Of a stretch of DNA of 41,868 bases, positions 32,617-41,496 are shown piece by piece; the first letter of the stretch is position 1, and each line of letters opens with the position of its first letter. The DNA is from Gammaproteobacteria bacterium (GTDB lineage: Bacteria > Pseudomonadota > Gammaproteobacteria > Steroidobacterales > Steroidobacteraceae): assembly GCA_025357915.1 (NCBI GenBank), contig JANYLH010000025.1:1-41868 (forward strand), given 5' to 3'. The notes below the pieces were generated by a model. The model was not told the DNA's origin and made no database searches. It saw nothing but the letters and a program-made list of their open reading frames with translations. Made by a program: the position numbers and the translations under genes.

Positions 32617-33624
32617 CTATGGCGTCAGGGCCGCGGCCAGGAACGGCAGGCTGACATCCATCCGGTAGTCCACGCTGGAGTGGTCGTCCGGAAATTCTTC
32701 ATAGCGGTGCGGCACGCCCTGCCGCTGCAACGAACGCACCAGGCGCCGTGCCCCATAAACCAGGTTGAACTGGTCGACGTTGCCGCAATCGATGTACAAC
32801 GCCTTGAGACTCCTGAGGCCGGCGCCGCGCGTCTCAACCATGTTAACCGGGTCCAGTTTGGCGAAATTCGCCCAGCGCTCGGGAATGATTTCGGCTGTAT
32901 CCATGTCAATTGGCAGCCGCAGGCCCATATAGGCGGACGGGTCAGGGTCATAACTTGCACACATGCAGAGCATTTCCAGCAGCTCGACGTCGGCGTCTTT
33001 CACCTTGGGCGCGGCGTAGAACTCATCCAGCCAGGGCTTGATGCCGCCGGCCTTGGCGAATGTGCGCAGCGCCCTGGTCAGGGCGGGCAGATAGGCGAGC
33101 TCAAAGCCCATGTCGCCGGAATGACAGGCGGCGGCGGCCCAGAAATCGGCGTACAGCATCGCGTGCACGATCGAGCCGTAGCCGCCCGAGCTCTTGCCGA
33201 ACACGCCGCGCCGGCCCGCTCCGCCGCAGCGGAATTCACCTTCCACGCGCGGCACAACTTCCTTGATGAGAAAGTCAGCATACGGACCCATGGCCGCGCT
33301 GTTGATGTACTGGTTGCCGCCGAGCCTGGTGAAGCAATCGGGGAAGGCGACCACGACCGGCGGCATCGCGCCCTCGCCGATCAGGCGATCGAGCCGCTCG
33401 GGCGCGTTCTCGCCGAAGTTCTTCCAGTTGGTATGTGCCGGGCCGCCGGCCGAGTAGCCAACCAGGTCAACCAACAGCGGCAGGCCGGCGCCGCTGTGGC
33501 TATGCGGCAGGTAGACGTCGACAGCGCGTTCGGTGGAGTCGCCCAGCAGGTTCGCGCCGAGCAGCGCGCTGTTAACGGTCAGGCGATGGACGGTGCCCGC
33601 AGCGGCTGTTGGTTTGCGTCGCAC
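32617..33624 (-). CDS. Esterase D-like alpha/beta-hydrolase
   Basis: The 335-residue protein is a PF00756-type putative esterase. The nucleophile elbow is GKSSGG (Ser145 in GxSxG), preceded by an ordered sheet with LPLLVDLVGYSAGG and VVVAFPDCFTRLGGNQYIN. The Asp is likely in YIDCGNVDQFN and the His in PDDHSSVDYRMD. It hydrolyses an ester or thioester of unknown structure. No signal peptide is apparent. The start is GTG 33624 with a weak ribosome binding site; a start a few codons downstream is possible. It lies 21 bases after the coxC stop on the same strand, so it may be co-transcribed with the oxidase genes. Confidence 0.85.
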   Translation of the reverse strand: MRRKPTAAAGTVHRLTVNSALLGANLLGDSTERAVDVYLPHSHSGAGLPLLVDLVGYSAGGPAHTNWKNFGENAPERLDRLIGEGAMPPVVVAFPDCFTRLGGNQYINSAAMGPYADFLIKEVVPRVEGEFRCGGAGRRGVFGKSSGGYGSIVHAMLYADFWAAAACHSGDMGFELAYLPALTRALRTFAKAGGIKPWLDEFYAAPKVKDADVELLEMLCMCASYDPDPSAYMGLRLPIDMDTAEIIPERWANFAKLDPVNMVETRGAGLRSLKALYIDCGNVDQFNLVYGARRLVRSLQRQGVPHRYEEFPDDHSSVDYRMDVSLPFLAAALTP

Positions 33625-33645
33625 GTGCGCGCCGCGTGACCGGGG

Positions 33646-34536
33646 CTAGATCCAGTAGACGAAAATGAACAGGCCCAGCCACACCACGTCGACGAAGTGC
33701 CAGTACCAGGCCACGGCTTCGAAGCCGAAGTGCCGCGTCGGGGTGAAGTGGCCGTTCATCGTCCGCAGCCAGATGATCGTCAGCATGATGGCGCCGATGG
33801 TCACGTGCAGGCCGTGGAAGCCGGTGAGCATGAAGAAGGTCGAGCCGTAGATGCCGGTGCCCAGCTGCAGGCCCTTGTGCATGTAGGCTTCGCCGTATTC
33901 GCTCGCCTGGAGTGACACGAACAGGAAGCCGAGCAGGAATGTGAGCGCCAGGAAAATCTTGAGGATGCCCCGATTCCCCGCCTTGAGCGCGTGGTGGGCA
34001 ATCGTGATGGTGACGCCCGAGCTCAGCAGGATCGCCGTGTTCAGCGCCGGCACGCCGAAGGCCGGAATGACTTCGAAGGAGCCGTCAGCGCGTGGTCCCA
34101 GATGCGCCGGGCCATTGGTCGGCCACCCGGCGTCAAAGTTCTGCCACAGGAAGATCTTGTTGAAGACCTTCACGCCTTCGCCGCCGATCCACGGCACCGA
34201 GAGCGTGCGGGCATAGAACAGCGCGCCGAAAAACGCGGCGAAGAACATCACTTCCGAGAAGATGAACCAGATCATGCCCATGCGGAACGAGCGGTCGACG
34301 TCCAGGTTGTAGACGCCCTGCTGGTTCTCGCCGATCACGGTGCGGAACCAGCCGATGAACATCACGGCGAGGAGCGCCAGCCCAAGCGCGAATACGCCCG
34401 GCCCGAACCACGCGTTCAGCCAGGCGGCGACGCCGAGCATGGTGGTGAACAGCGCCACGGAGCCGATGATCGGCCAGGGCGTGCCGTGCGGCAGGTAGTA
34501 CTTGCTGTTATCGGCCGGGGCGTGTGACTGCGACAT
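33646..34536 (-). CDS. coxC: Cytochrome c oxidase subunit III
   Basis: The 296-residue, seven-helix protein has family blocks WPIIGSVALFTTMLGV, FRMGMIWFIFSEVMFFAAFFGALFYARTL, LLSSGVTITIAHHALKAGN and GFHGLHVTIGAIML, ending VAWYWHFVDVVWLGLFIFVYW. Subunit III stabilises the CoxA-CoxB core and its proton intake. AGGAAA lies a few bases before the start. In relatives DUF2909 and surf1 come next; here the esterase follows. Confidence 0.96.
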   Translation of the reverse strand: MSQSHAPADNSKYYLPHGTPWPIIGSVALFTTMLGVAAWLNAWFGPGVFALGLALLAVMFIGWFRTVIGENQQGVYNLDVDRSFRMGMIWFIFSEVMFFAAFFGALFYARTLSVPWIGGEGVKVFNKIFLWQNFDAGWPTNGPAHLGPRADGSFEVIPAFGVPALNTAILLSSGVTITIAHHALKAGNRGILKIFLALTFLLGFLFVSLQASEYGEAYMHKGLQLGTGIYGSTFFMLTGFHGLHVTIGAIMLTIIWLRTMNGHFTPTRHFGFEAVAWYWHFVDVVWLGLFIFVYWI

Positions 34537-34561
34537 AGGGTTTCCTGGAGTTACCGGGTCT

Positions 34562-35119
34562 CTAACGGGCGGCGACGTGCAGCGCCGTGTCGTAAAAAGT
34601 GTAGCTGAGCGTAACGCGATCGACGTATATGGGTAGTGCGCGGTCGATGAAGAAGCGCACCGGCATCACGCGCTGCTCGCCGCGCTTGAACGATTGCGGC
34701 GAGAAGCAGAAGCACTGCGTCTTGTGGAACCAGCTCGCGGCTTCGCCGGGCGCGATGTTCGGCACCGCCTGCGCCACGGTGTCATGGCCGGTGAGGTTAT
34801 GCGCGATGAAGCTCGCTTCGTAGAGTTGCCCCGGATGCACCTGGAGGGTGGCCTGCGAGGGGCGGAACTCCCAGTTGCCGACGGTGGGCAGGTTAGCCAT
34901 GAATTCCACGGTGACCGTGCGGCCGGCCTCGACGCTGCCGGCACGCACTGGCGCGACAGCCACGCTCAACAATTTCTGGTCGCCGAAACCCGTGATCTGG
35001 CAGAGCACGCGGTACAGCGGCACCAGCGCGAAGCCGAAGGCAAAGCTGCCGGCCACGAACAGCCACAGCTTCCCCGTCAGCGCCCGGTTGCGCCGCTTGA
35101 GCGTTTGCGACTCGTTCAC
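34562..35119 (-). CDS. ctaG: CtaG/COX11 copper chaperone for the CuB centre
   Basis: The 185-residue protein has one N-terminal membrane helix (residues 17-37) and a periplasmic domain. The copper motif CFCFSPQ has Cys136 and Cys138, and a further Cys40 lies next to the membrane (YRVLCQITG). Family blocks include [43 protein letters not shown] and [15 protein letters not shown]. It delivers copper to CuB in CoxA. The start is GTG 35119, overlapping the stop of the small upstream gene (GTGA). Confidence 0.94.
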   Translation of the reverse strand: MNESQTLKRRNRALTGKLWLFVAGSFAFGFALVPLYRVLCQITGFGDQKLLSVAVAPVRAGSVEAGRTVTVEFMANLPTVGNWEFRPSQATLQVHPGQLYEASFIAHNLTGHDTVAQAVPNIAPGEAASWFHKTQCFCFSPQSFKRGEQRVMPVRFFIDRALPIYVDRVTLSYTFYDTALHVAAR

Positions 35120-35235
35120 CCGTGGCTCCGGTGCACCGTCAGGGCGATGAAGCCGAGGTAGATCGCGATCGCCAGAAGCGAGAGCAGTATGGTCGTGCGG
35201 CGCGCGCGCCGGCGCTGTTCATCGGTGGCGGTCAT
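35116..35235 (-). CDS. Small cytochrome oxidase assembly-type protein, 39 residues
   Basis: The frame [18 protein letters not shown] continues into one helix, [17 protein letters not shown], and ends HRSHG. A tiny single-helix gene with an Arg-rich head is typical between coxA and ctaG in beta- and gammaproteobacteria and is classed as a cytochrome oxidase small assembly protein. The gene sits 4 bases after the coxA stop and overlaps the GTG start of ctaG, which supports its reality. Mechanism unknown. Confidence 0.8.
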   Translation of the reverse strand: MTATDEQRRRARRTTILLSLLAIAIYLGFIALTVHRSHG

Positions 35236-35239
35236 GGCG

Positions 35240-36841
35240 TCAATGCTCGGCACCGTGGGCGATCTGTGCCGGGGTCGGCGCCTCTTCCCAGGTGTGGTAC
35301 GGCGCCGGTGAAGGCAACTCCCACTCCAGGCCGTGTGCGCCTTCCCAGACCTGCGCCGTGGCCTTTTCGCCGCCACGGATGCACTTGTAGATGATGTACG
35401 GGAACAGCAGCTGCGACACGCCGAAGCCGAAGCCGCCGATCGAGGAGACCATGTTCCAGTCGGCAAACTGCGTGGCGTAGTCCGGGATGCGGCGCGGCAT
35501 ACCGGCCAGCCCTAAAAAGTGCTGCGGGAAGAACAGCACGTTGACGAAGATCGTCGACAGCCAGAAATGCCACTTGGCGAGCGTCATGTTGTACATGTGG
35601 CCGGTCCACTTGGGCATCCAGTAATACACGGCCGCGAAGATCGTGAAGATCGAGCCCGGCACGAGCACGTAATGGAAATGCGCGACCACGAAATAGGTGT
35701 CCTGGTACTGGAAGTCGGCCGGCGCGATCGCGAGCATCAGCCCCGAGAAACCGCCGATCGTGAACAGGAACAGGAACGCCAGCGCGAACAGCATCGGCGG
35801 TTCGAAGGAGAGTGACCCGCGCCACATGGTCGCGCTCCAGTAGAAGACCTTCACGCCGGTCGGGATCGCGATCAGCATGGTCGAGAGCATGAAGAACAGC
35901 TCGCCCGCCAGCGGCATGCCCACCGTGAACATGTGGTGTGCCCAGACGATGAACGACAGGAAGGCGATCGACGCAGTCGCGTACACCATCGCTTCGTAGC
36001 CGAACAGCGGCTTGCGCGAGAAGGTCGGAATCACTTCCGAAACGATGCCGAAGGCCGGCAAAATCAAAATGTAGACCTCGGGATGACCGAAGAACCAGAA
36101 CACGTGCTGGAACATCACCGGATCGCCGCCGCCCGAGGCGCTGAAGAAGCTGGTGCCGAAGAAGTGGTCGGTCAGCAGCATGGTGACCGCGCCGGCCAGC
36201 ACCGGCATCACCGCGATCAGCAGGTAGGCGGTGATCAGCCAGGTCCATACGAACAGCGGCATACGCAGCAGTGTCATGCCCGGAGCGCGCATGTTCATGA
36301 TGGTGACGATCACGTTGATCGCGCCCATGATCGAAGAGGCGCCCATCAGGTGGATCGCGAAGATCGCCAGCGGGAAGGAATCGCCGCCCTGCAGCACCAG
36401 CGGCGGGTATAGCGTCCAGCCGCCGGCCGGCGCGCCACCGGGCACGAAGAAGCCCAGCAGCAGCAACGTGAACGCGAAGGGCAGCAGCCAGAAACTGAAG
36501 TTGTTCATGCGCGGCAGCGCCATGTCGGGCGCGCCCACCTGCATCGGGATCATCCAGTTGGCCAGACCCACCCAGGCCGGCATCACGGCGCCGAAAATCA
36601 TCGCCAGCGCGTGCACGGTGGTCATCGAATTGTAGAAGGCCGGGTCGAGGAACTGCATGCCGGGCTTGAACAGCTCGAGCCGGATCACCATCGCCATGGC
36701 GCCGCCGACGAAGAACATCACGCAGGAGAAAATCAGGTACAGCGTGCCGATGTCCTTGTGGTTCGTGGTCGAGAGCCACCGCCACATCCCCGAGGGCTTG
36801 TGGTCGTGATGGTCGTGGGCGGCGTGTTCGGTGTAAGCCAT
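35240..36841 (-). CDS. coxA: Cytochrome c oxidase subunit I (aa3 type)
   Basis: The 533-residue, 12-helix protein carries all metal ligands. Heme a: His77 (TTVHALAMIF) and His390. CuB: His253 in FGHPEVY and His302/His303 in AHHMF. Heme a3: His388 in VVAHFHYVL. Tyr257 can form the His-Tyr cross-link, and Glu255 in GHPEVY is the D-channel glutamate of type A1 enzymes. A His-rich N-terminus (EHAAHDHHDHK) precedes WLSTTNHKDIGTLY. It reduces O2 to water and pumps protons in the inner membrane. It lies 60 bases after coxB. Confidence 0.97.
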   Translation of the reverse strand: MAYTEHAAHDHHDHKPSGMWRWLSTTNHKDIGTLYLIFSCVMFFVGGAMAMVIRLELFKPGMQFLDPAFYNSMTTVHALAMIFGAVMPAWVGLANWMIPMQVGAPDMALPRMNNFSFWLLPFAFTLLLLGFFVPGGAPAGGWTLYPPLVLQGGDSFPLAIFAIHLMGASSIMGAINVIVTIMNMRAPGMTLLRMPLFVWTWLITAYLLIAVMPVLAGAVTMLLTDHFFGTSFFSASGGGDPVMFQHVFWFFGHPEVYILILPAFGIVSEVIPTFSRKPLFGYEAMVYATASIAFLSFIVWAHHMFTVGMPLAGELFFMLSTMLIAIPTGVKVFYWSATMWRGSLSFEPPMLFALAFLFLFTIGGFSGLMLAIAPADFQYQDTYFVVAHFHYVLVPGSIFTIFAAVYYWMPKWTGHMYNMTLAKWHFWLSTIFVNVLFFPQHFLGLAGMPRRIPDYATQFADWNMVSSIGGFGFGVSQLLFPYIIYKCIRGGEKATAQVWEGAHGLEWELPSPAPYHTWEEAPTPAQIAHGAEH

Positions 36842-36901
36842 GTTGATGATCTCGCGACTTGAACTCTGGGAAATTCGGAACGGGCTGCGCGCAGTGCGCC
36901 G

Positions 36902-37777
36902 CTAGCCGGTCTTGGCGGCCGCGGCGTCCACGCCGGCCATCGCCGCCGGGGTCGCCGGCTCCGCCGGCCGCTGTATCGCCTGCTGCGTCTTCAGCCAGGC
37001 CTCGAAATCAGCCTTGCTGCGCACATCGACGACGATCGGCATGAACCCGTGATCGCGGCCGCACAGCTCGGCGCACTGGCCGCGATACAGTCCGGTCTTG
37101 TCGGTGTCGATCTTGAACCAGGCCGTGTTGACGAAACCCGGGATCGCGTCCTTCTTGATCGCCAGCGCCGGCACCCACCAGGCGTGAATGACATCCTGTG
37201 CCGTCAGCAGCAGGCGCACCTTGACGCCGGCCGGAACGACCAGCGGGTGATCGACACTGAGCAGGTAATTCGGCACGGTGCCCGGGTCAATTCCTGAGCC
37301 GAGCTGGCGTGCGGCGTTGCTGTCGCGATCCAGCGTCGAGAGCACCTCAACGCCGGATTCGACGTACTGGTAACCCCATTTCCACTGATAGCCCGTGACG
37401 CGAATCGTCAGTTCGGTCTTGCTGGCGTCGTCCGTTTCGATCAGCGTGCGGGTCGCCGGCACCGCCATGCCGATCAGGATCAGCACCGGCAGCACCGTCC
37501 AGATGATCTCGGCACGGGTGTTGTGCACCAGCTTGGTGTCGGGCACCGCGCCCTGCGATTTGCGGAAGGCCACGAGCGAATAGATCATCCAGCCGAATAC
37601 GAACACGGCGATCGCGACGCACCACCAGTACATGAGCATGTGCAGGCCGTAGATGCGCTGCGAAATCGCCGTGATGCCCGGCGTCATGTTGAGCGTCCAG
37701 GCCGCGAACGCAGTGGGCGACGCCAGCGCGAGGGTGATGGTGGCAGCGATGGCGGTAGCGAGTTTCTTCATGTTCAT
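36902..37777 (-). CDS. coxB: Cytochrome c oxidase subunit II (CuA)
   Basis: The 291-residue protein has a signal peptide (KLATAIAATITLALASPTA), two membrane helices (about residues 50-70 and 92-112), and a periplasmic cupredoxin domain. The CuA ligands are His198, Cys235, Glu237 (backbone), Cys239, His243 and Met246 within GQCAELCGRDHGFM. The electron-entry aromatic segment YQWKWGYQY is present. No C-terminal cytochrome c domain is fused, so an external cytochrome c must donate electrons. It is the first gene of the cox block on this strand. Confidence 0.96.
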   Translation of the reverse strand: MNMKKLATAIAATITLALASPTAFAAWTLNMTPGITAISQRIYGLHMLMYWWCVAIAVFVFGWMIYSLVAFRKSQGAVPDTKLVHNTRAEIIWTVLPVLILIGMAVPATRTLIETDDASKTELTIRVTGYQWKWGYQYVESGVEVLSTLDRDSNAARQLGSGIDPGTVPNYLLSVDHPLVVPAGVKVRLLLTAQDVIHAWWVPALAIKKDAIPGFVNTAWFKIDTDKTGLYRGQCAELCGRDHGFMPIVVDVRSKADFEAWLKTQQAIQRPAEPATPAAMAGVDAAAAKTG

Positions 37778-37841
37778 TAACTGGCCCTAAAATTGTTCGC
37801 GGCTGGACGGGCCAGCGGTGGCGATTCGTTTGCGGCGCGGC

Positions 37842-37871
37842 ATCTTAGCGGATGCGCCTTTTCTATCGCAA
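37842..37871 (-). promoter_or_regulatory. Possible sigma-70 promoter for the cox genes
   Basis: On the minus strand TTGCGA and TAAGAT are separated by 18 bases in the 103-base gap between the bioD stop and the coxB start. The -10 lies about 65 bases before coxB. The match is moderate; read-through from the bio operon is also possible. Confidence 0.3.
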
Positions 37872-37880
37872 CTCAACGAC

Positions 37881-38585
37881 TTAAGTGCTTTCAGCTCCGC
37901 GCGTGGCGCGCAAGTGCAGCAGGGCTCCGCGCAACTGCTGCGCATCGGCGCTGCCGTCGGGTGCGTACGGCAGGATGCCAAGCGGCGCGGCGCCCATGAG
38001 GCGCTCGAGCGTCGCCAGGTTTGCTTCGCTGGCCGCAAAGGTGGGATCGATGCGGTTGCCGACCCAGCCGGCGAACGCGCAACCGGAGCGCGCGATAGCC
38101 TCGCGGGTCAGCCGCGCATGATTGAGGCAGCCGAGCTTCAATCCGACGACCAGGATCACCGGGCTCCCGATCGCCATGGCGAGGCTGGCCAGCGACAGCT
38201 GTTCACCAATAGGCGTGTACCAGCCGCCAGCCCCCTCTATAAGGAGTAGATCCCGGCTCTGCCGGAGGCGAGCGGCAATTTCTACGATCCTGGCGATATC
38301 AACAGTGATATGTGCCCTATTTGCTGCGATATGCGGCGAAATGGGCTCCATCAGGCAATAAGGATTCAATTCTTCGTAGGGTGTCGACTGGCCGGAGGCC
38401 GCGGCGATGTCCAGCGCATCGGGACTCACCAGGCGGCCATCGCGCCATTCGGCGCCGGAAGCGACCGGCTTCATGCCGGCGACCTCGAGGCCCGCGAGAC
38501 GTCCGGCGGCGAGCAGGCCCGCGGTAACGCGGGTCTTGCCCACCCCGGTGTCCGTCCCGGCAATGAAAAATACGGCGCAGCTCAT
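37881..38585 (-). CDS. bioD: Dethiobiotin synthetase
   Basis: The 234-residue protein has Walker A GTDTGVGKT (residues 10-18), the catalytic Lys in GMKPVASG (Lys39), NPYCLMEPISPHIAA, and IEGAGGWYTPI with the conserved EGAGG. It carboxylates 7,8-diaminopelargonic acid and closes the ureido ring using ATP and CO2. Its ATG overlaps the bioC stop by four bases. The middle of the gene (38215-38375) uses more AT-ending and AGG codons than its neighbours. Confidence 0.95.
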   Translation of the reverse strand: MSCAVFFIAGTDTGVGKTRVTAGLLAAGRLAGLEVAGMKPVASGAEWRDGRLVSPDALDIAAASGQSTPYEELNPYCLMEPISPHIAANRAHITVDIARIVEIAARLRQSRDLLLIEGAGGWYTPIGEQLSLASLAMAIGSPVILVVGLKLGCLNHARLTREAIARSGCAFAGWVGNRIDPTFAASEANLATLERLMGAAPLGILPYAPDGSADAQQLRGALLHLRATRGAEST

Positions 38586-39472
38586 GGGGCGCTACGCGTG
38601 CGCGAGCGGACGGCGCTGAGCGGCACGGCTGTTTCGCCGGCCGCGCCTGCGTGACTCGCGCGCCCGCTCCCGGCGAAGGCGGCGCCATAGATGATCTCCC
38701 AGCTTGCCGGGAGCCCCGCCGGGGTACGGAGCAATTCGTAGGCAGCGCTCATCGCGCGCAGCCGGCCGCGCCCGGTGAGCGTGCGGCGCCGGTCCGCGGC
38801 GCCATGACTCGCGCCAATGGCGCGCAGTTCGTCCATCAATTCGCGCACCTGCGGATAGTGCTGGAGCCGCAGCTCCCGATCGATGACCGGCTCGGCGAGG
38901 CCCGCGTGCGCGATGGCGGTGCCCAGCTGCGACATGTCGGCGAAGGCACTGACGTGCGAGTACCCATCGGCCGCCGCCCAGGCGGTGCGCAATTCGTGGA
39001 GCGTGTCGGGGCCGAAGCTGCTGAACAGTACGAGCCCCCCCGGCCGCAGCACGCGCTGTACCTGTGCGAACAGTGCCGGCGGATCGTCGCACCACTGCAG
39101 CATCAGGTTGCTGAACACCAGGTCGACCGACTGCGCCGCCAGCGGCAGCGCACAGGCATCCGCGCACACGCACTCGAACCGCCGCCAGAAACGCTGGCCG
39201 CGCCGCGCCTGCTGCGTCATCCCGAAGGCCGCATCGAGGGCGATCAGCTGCGCGCGCGGAAAGCGCCGCCGCAACGCCGTCGCGCCGGCGCCGGTGCCGC
39301 AACCCAGGTCGATGATCACCCGCGGCTCGAGCTGGAAGAACTGGAGGCGCTCGAGCAGTTCGGCATTCACCTGCGCCTGCAGTCGCGCCGCTGCCTGGTA
39401 GCGGCCGGCGGCGCGGCCGAAAGCGCGCGCCACCGCGCGGCGATCAAGACGGAAGCGCGCCGGGTCGTTCAT
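38582..39472 (-). CDS. bioC: Malonyl-ACP O-methyltransferase BioC
   Basis: The 296-residue SAM-dependent methyltransferase has motif I IDLGCGTGAGATALRRRFP, with ALDAAFGMTQQAR for the ribose acidic residue, CADACALPLAAQSVDLVFSNLMLQW, and RVLRPGGLVLFSSFGPDTLHELR. These blocks are typical of BioC. It methylates malonyl-ACP so that fatty acid synthesis can make the pimeloyl chain. It is longer than E. coli BioC (251), with an extra C-terminal tail of low complexity. It overlaps bioH and bioD by four bases each. Confidence 0.93.
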   Translation of the reverse strand: MNDPARFRLDRRAVARAFGRAAGRYQAAARLQAQVNAELLERLQFFQLEPRVIIDLGCGTGAGATALRRRFPRAQLIALDAAFGMTQQARRGQRFWRRFECVCADACALPLAAQSVDLVFSNLMLQWCDDPPALFAQVQRVLRPGGLVLFSSFGPDTLHELRTAWAAADGYSHVSAFADMSQLGTAIAHAGLAEPVIDRELRLQHYPQVRELMDELRAIGASHGAADRRRTLTGRGRLRAMSAAYELLRTPAGLPASWEIIYGAAFAGSGRASHAGAAGETAVPLSAVRSRTRSAP

Positions 39473-40293
39473 TGCACGAGCTGCGCGCCGAGGAACTCGC
39501 GCAGCGCAGGCAGCAGCTCCTCCTGATGAGAGAGGAACGGCGCGTGCGCGGCGCGTTTCAATGGCAGGTAACGGGCCTGCGGTAGCAGTGCCGCGAGGGC
39601 GGCGCCCGCCGCGGGCGGCGTGACGCGATCGTACTGCCCGGCAATCACCAGCGTCGGCACGCGGATCGAGGCGAGCTGCGATCGCAGGTCGGTGCGCTCA
39701 AGCAGCGCCAGCCCGGCCGCCAGCGCGGCGGGCTGTGGGGCGCCATGCCTGAGCAGTGCCGCGCGGAGCGAGCGCAGCGTTGCATCGGCGTCGCGGCTGC
39801 CGCGCACCTGCAGTTCCAGGAAATCGCTGACGGTGCCGCGATAATCGTGCGCCAGGCGCGCTTGCATGTCCTGGAGGGCACCAGCGTCGATACCGTGCGG
39901 CCAGTCCTCGCTGCGCACGAAGCGCGGCGTGGCACTGATCAGCACCAGGCGCGCGATGCGTGCGGGAGCGAGCGCTGCGGCGCGCAAGGCGAACTGAGCG
40001 CCTAACGACCAGCCGACGAGCGTGGCCGCGGGCGTCGCGCCGGTGACGGGGGGAAGCGTCGCCAGCAGGCGTGGCAGCATGGAGTCCGGGTCAGGATTCC
40101 AGCTGCTCTGGCCGTGCCCCGGCAGGTCCACCGCGGTCGTGCGCCACGTCTCGCCCAGCGCCCCGCGCAGCGAATCAAAGCAGCGCAGGTTCAGCCCCCA
40201 GCCGTGCCAGAACACGACCGGCGTACCGCGCCCGCTGCTCTCGGCGTGGAGCCGCGTCCCCGGTTCGCCCTGCGCCCTGGCCGCATCGTTCAT
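39469..40293 (-). CDS. bioH: Pimeloyl-ACP methyl ester esterase BioH
   Basis: The 274-residue alpha/beta-hydrolase has FWHGWGLNLRCFDSL with the oxyanion region, DLPGHGQS, the nucleophile elbow GWSLG (Ser96), an Asp in IAGQYDRVTPP and a His in AAHAPFLSH. It removes the methyl ester from pimeloyl-ACP and stops chain extension. Its place between bioF and bioC confirms the assignment over other esterases. Both neighbours overlap by four bases. Confidence 0.93.
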   Translation of the reverse strand: MNDAARAQGEPGTRLHAESSGRGTPVVFWHGWGLNLRCFDSLRGALGETWRTTAVDLPGHGQSSWNPDPDSMLPRLLATLPPVTGATPAATLVGWSLGAQFALRAAALAPARIARLVLISATPRFVRSEDWPHGIDAGALQDMQARLAHDYRGTVSDFLELQVRGSRDADATLRSLRAALLRHGAPQPAALAAGLALLERTDLRSQLASIRVPTLVIAGQYDRVTPPAAGAALAALLPQARYLPLKRAAHAPFLSHQEELLPALREFLGAQLVQ

Positions 40294-41477
40294 GGCTTGC
40301 GCTCGTGGCGCCAGGCGTCATCGAGCGCCTGCAGTACCGCATCGATATCGGCTTCGCTGTGTGCTGCCGACAGCGTCAGGCGCAGCCGCGCACTGCCGGG
40401 CGGCACCGTCGGCGTCCGGATGGCGCTTACCCAGAAGCCAGCGGCGAACAGCGCCTCACTCAGGCGCAGCGCGCGCGCCGCGTCGTGCGCGAGGAGCGGC
40501 TGTATCGGGCTGGCGGAATCCATCAGGGGCAACCCCAGGCTCGCCGCGCCGCTGCGAAAGCGCGCGATCAGCGCGTGCAATTTCTCCCGGCGCCAGCTTT
40601 CGCGCTGCGCGAGGCCGAGCGCCGCACTGGCGGCAGCGGCGATACCCGGCGGCAGCGCGGTCGTGTAGATATAGGTCCGTGCGCGCTGCAGGAGCAGTTC
40701 GACGACATCGCGGTCGCCAGCGACAAATGCACCGAAGCACCCAAGAGCCTTGCCGAGCGTGCCGACCAGGAGCGGCGCAGCGGCGGCGTCGAGGCCGGCG
40801 AGCTCGAGCGAGCCGCGGCCGCTTGCGCCCAGCACGCCCAGGCCGTGCGCGTCGTCGACCAGCAGCCAGGCGCCGCGGCGAGCGGCCAGCGCCGCCAGTT
40901 CGCGCAGTGGCGCCACGTCGCCGTCCATGCTGAAGAGCCCATCGGTGGCGATGACGGTGCAGTCACTGATCGGCTCGAGCGCGAGCGCGGCCGCCGCGGC
41001 GTCGGCGTGCGCGTAACGCAGGAGCCTGGCGCCCGCAAGCCGCGCGCCGTCGATGAGCGAGGCATGGTTCAGCCGGTCCTCGAGCACCGTTTCATTGCGC
41101 CCCGCGAACGCCGCGAGCACGCCGAGATTGGCCATGTAGCCGGTCGAGAACAGCAGTGTGCGTTCCCGTCCGGTAAAGGCGGCAAGCTGTTCTTCGAGCT
41201 CGTGGTGTGGGCGACTATGGCCGGCGACCAGGTGCGCCGCGCCGCTCCCGGCGCCGAACTCCGCGCTGGCGGCATGCATGGCTGCGGTAAGGTCCGCGTG
41301 GCGCGCCAACCCGAGGTAATCGTTGCTGCAGAACACGCGCACCGTGCGGCCGTCGACCCGCGCGCGCGTGCCTGCGCCGGCGGGCTCACAGGCTTCGATG
41401 ACGCGGCGCCGCCGCCGCAGCGAGGCGGCATCGAGTTCGGCGAGTGCCGCGGTGACGGCGAGTCGATCGGCGCGCAA
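40290..41477 (-). CDS. bioF: 8-amino-7-oxononanoate synthase
   Basis: The 395-residue PLP enzyme has FCSNDYLGLARH, GSGAAHLVAGHSRPHHELE, the aldimine stacking region, DDAHGLGVLG, and the PLP lysine in VGTLGKALG (Lys243). It condenses pimeloyl-ACP with L-alanine. The start is uncertain: TTG 41477 gives the usual short N-terminus MRADRLAVTAALAELD and lies 19 bases after the bioB stop; the longer frame runs into bioB and is not coding. No ATG or GTG fits between. Confidence 0.94.
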   Translation of the reverse strand: MRADRLAVTAALAELDAASLRRRRRVIEACEPAGAGTRARVDGRTVRVFCSNDYLGLARHADLTAAMHAASAEFGAGSGAAHLVAGHSRPHHELEEQLAAFTGRERTLLFSTGYMANLGVLAAFAGRNETVLEDRLNHASLIDGARLAGARLLRYAHADAAAAALALEPISDCTVIATDGLFSMDGDVAPLRELAALAARRGAWLLVDDAHGLGVLGASGRGSLELAGLDAAAAPLLVGTLGKALGCFGAFVAGDRDVVELLLQRARTYIYTTALPPGIAAAASAALGLAQRESWRREKLHALIARFRSGAASLGLPLMDSASPIQPLLAHDAARALRLSEALFAAGFWVSAIRTPTVPPGSARLRLTLSAAHSEADIDAVLQALDDAWRHERKP

Positions 41478-41496
41478 GCGCGAATCCCGGGGCGGA

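Noticed and set aside
35232..36785. 517-codon frame on the same strand as coxA in another phase
   Set aside because: It is a shifted-frame shadow of coxA, rich in Arg, Ala, Asp and His, with no family features.
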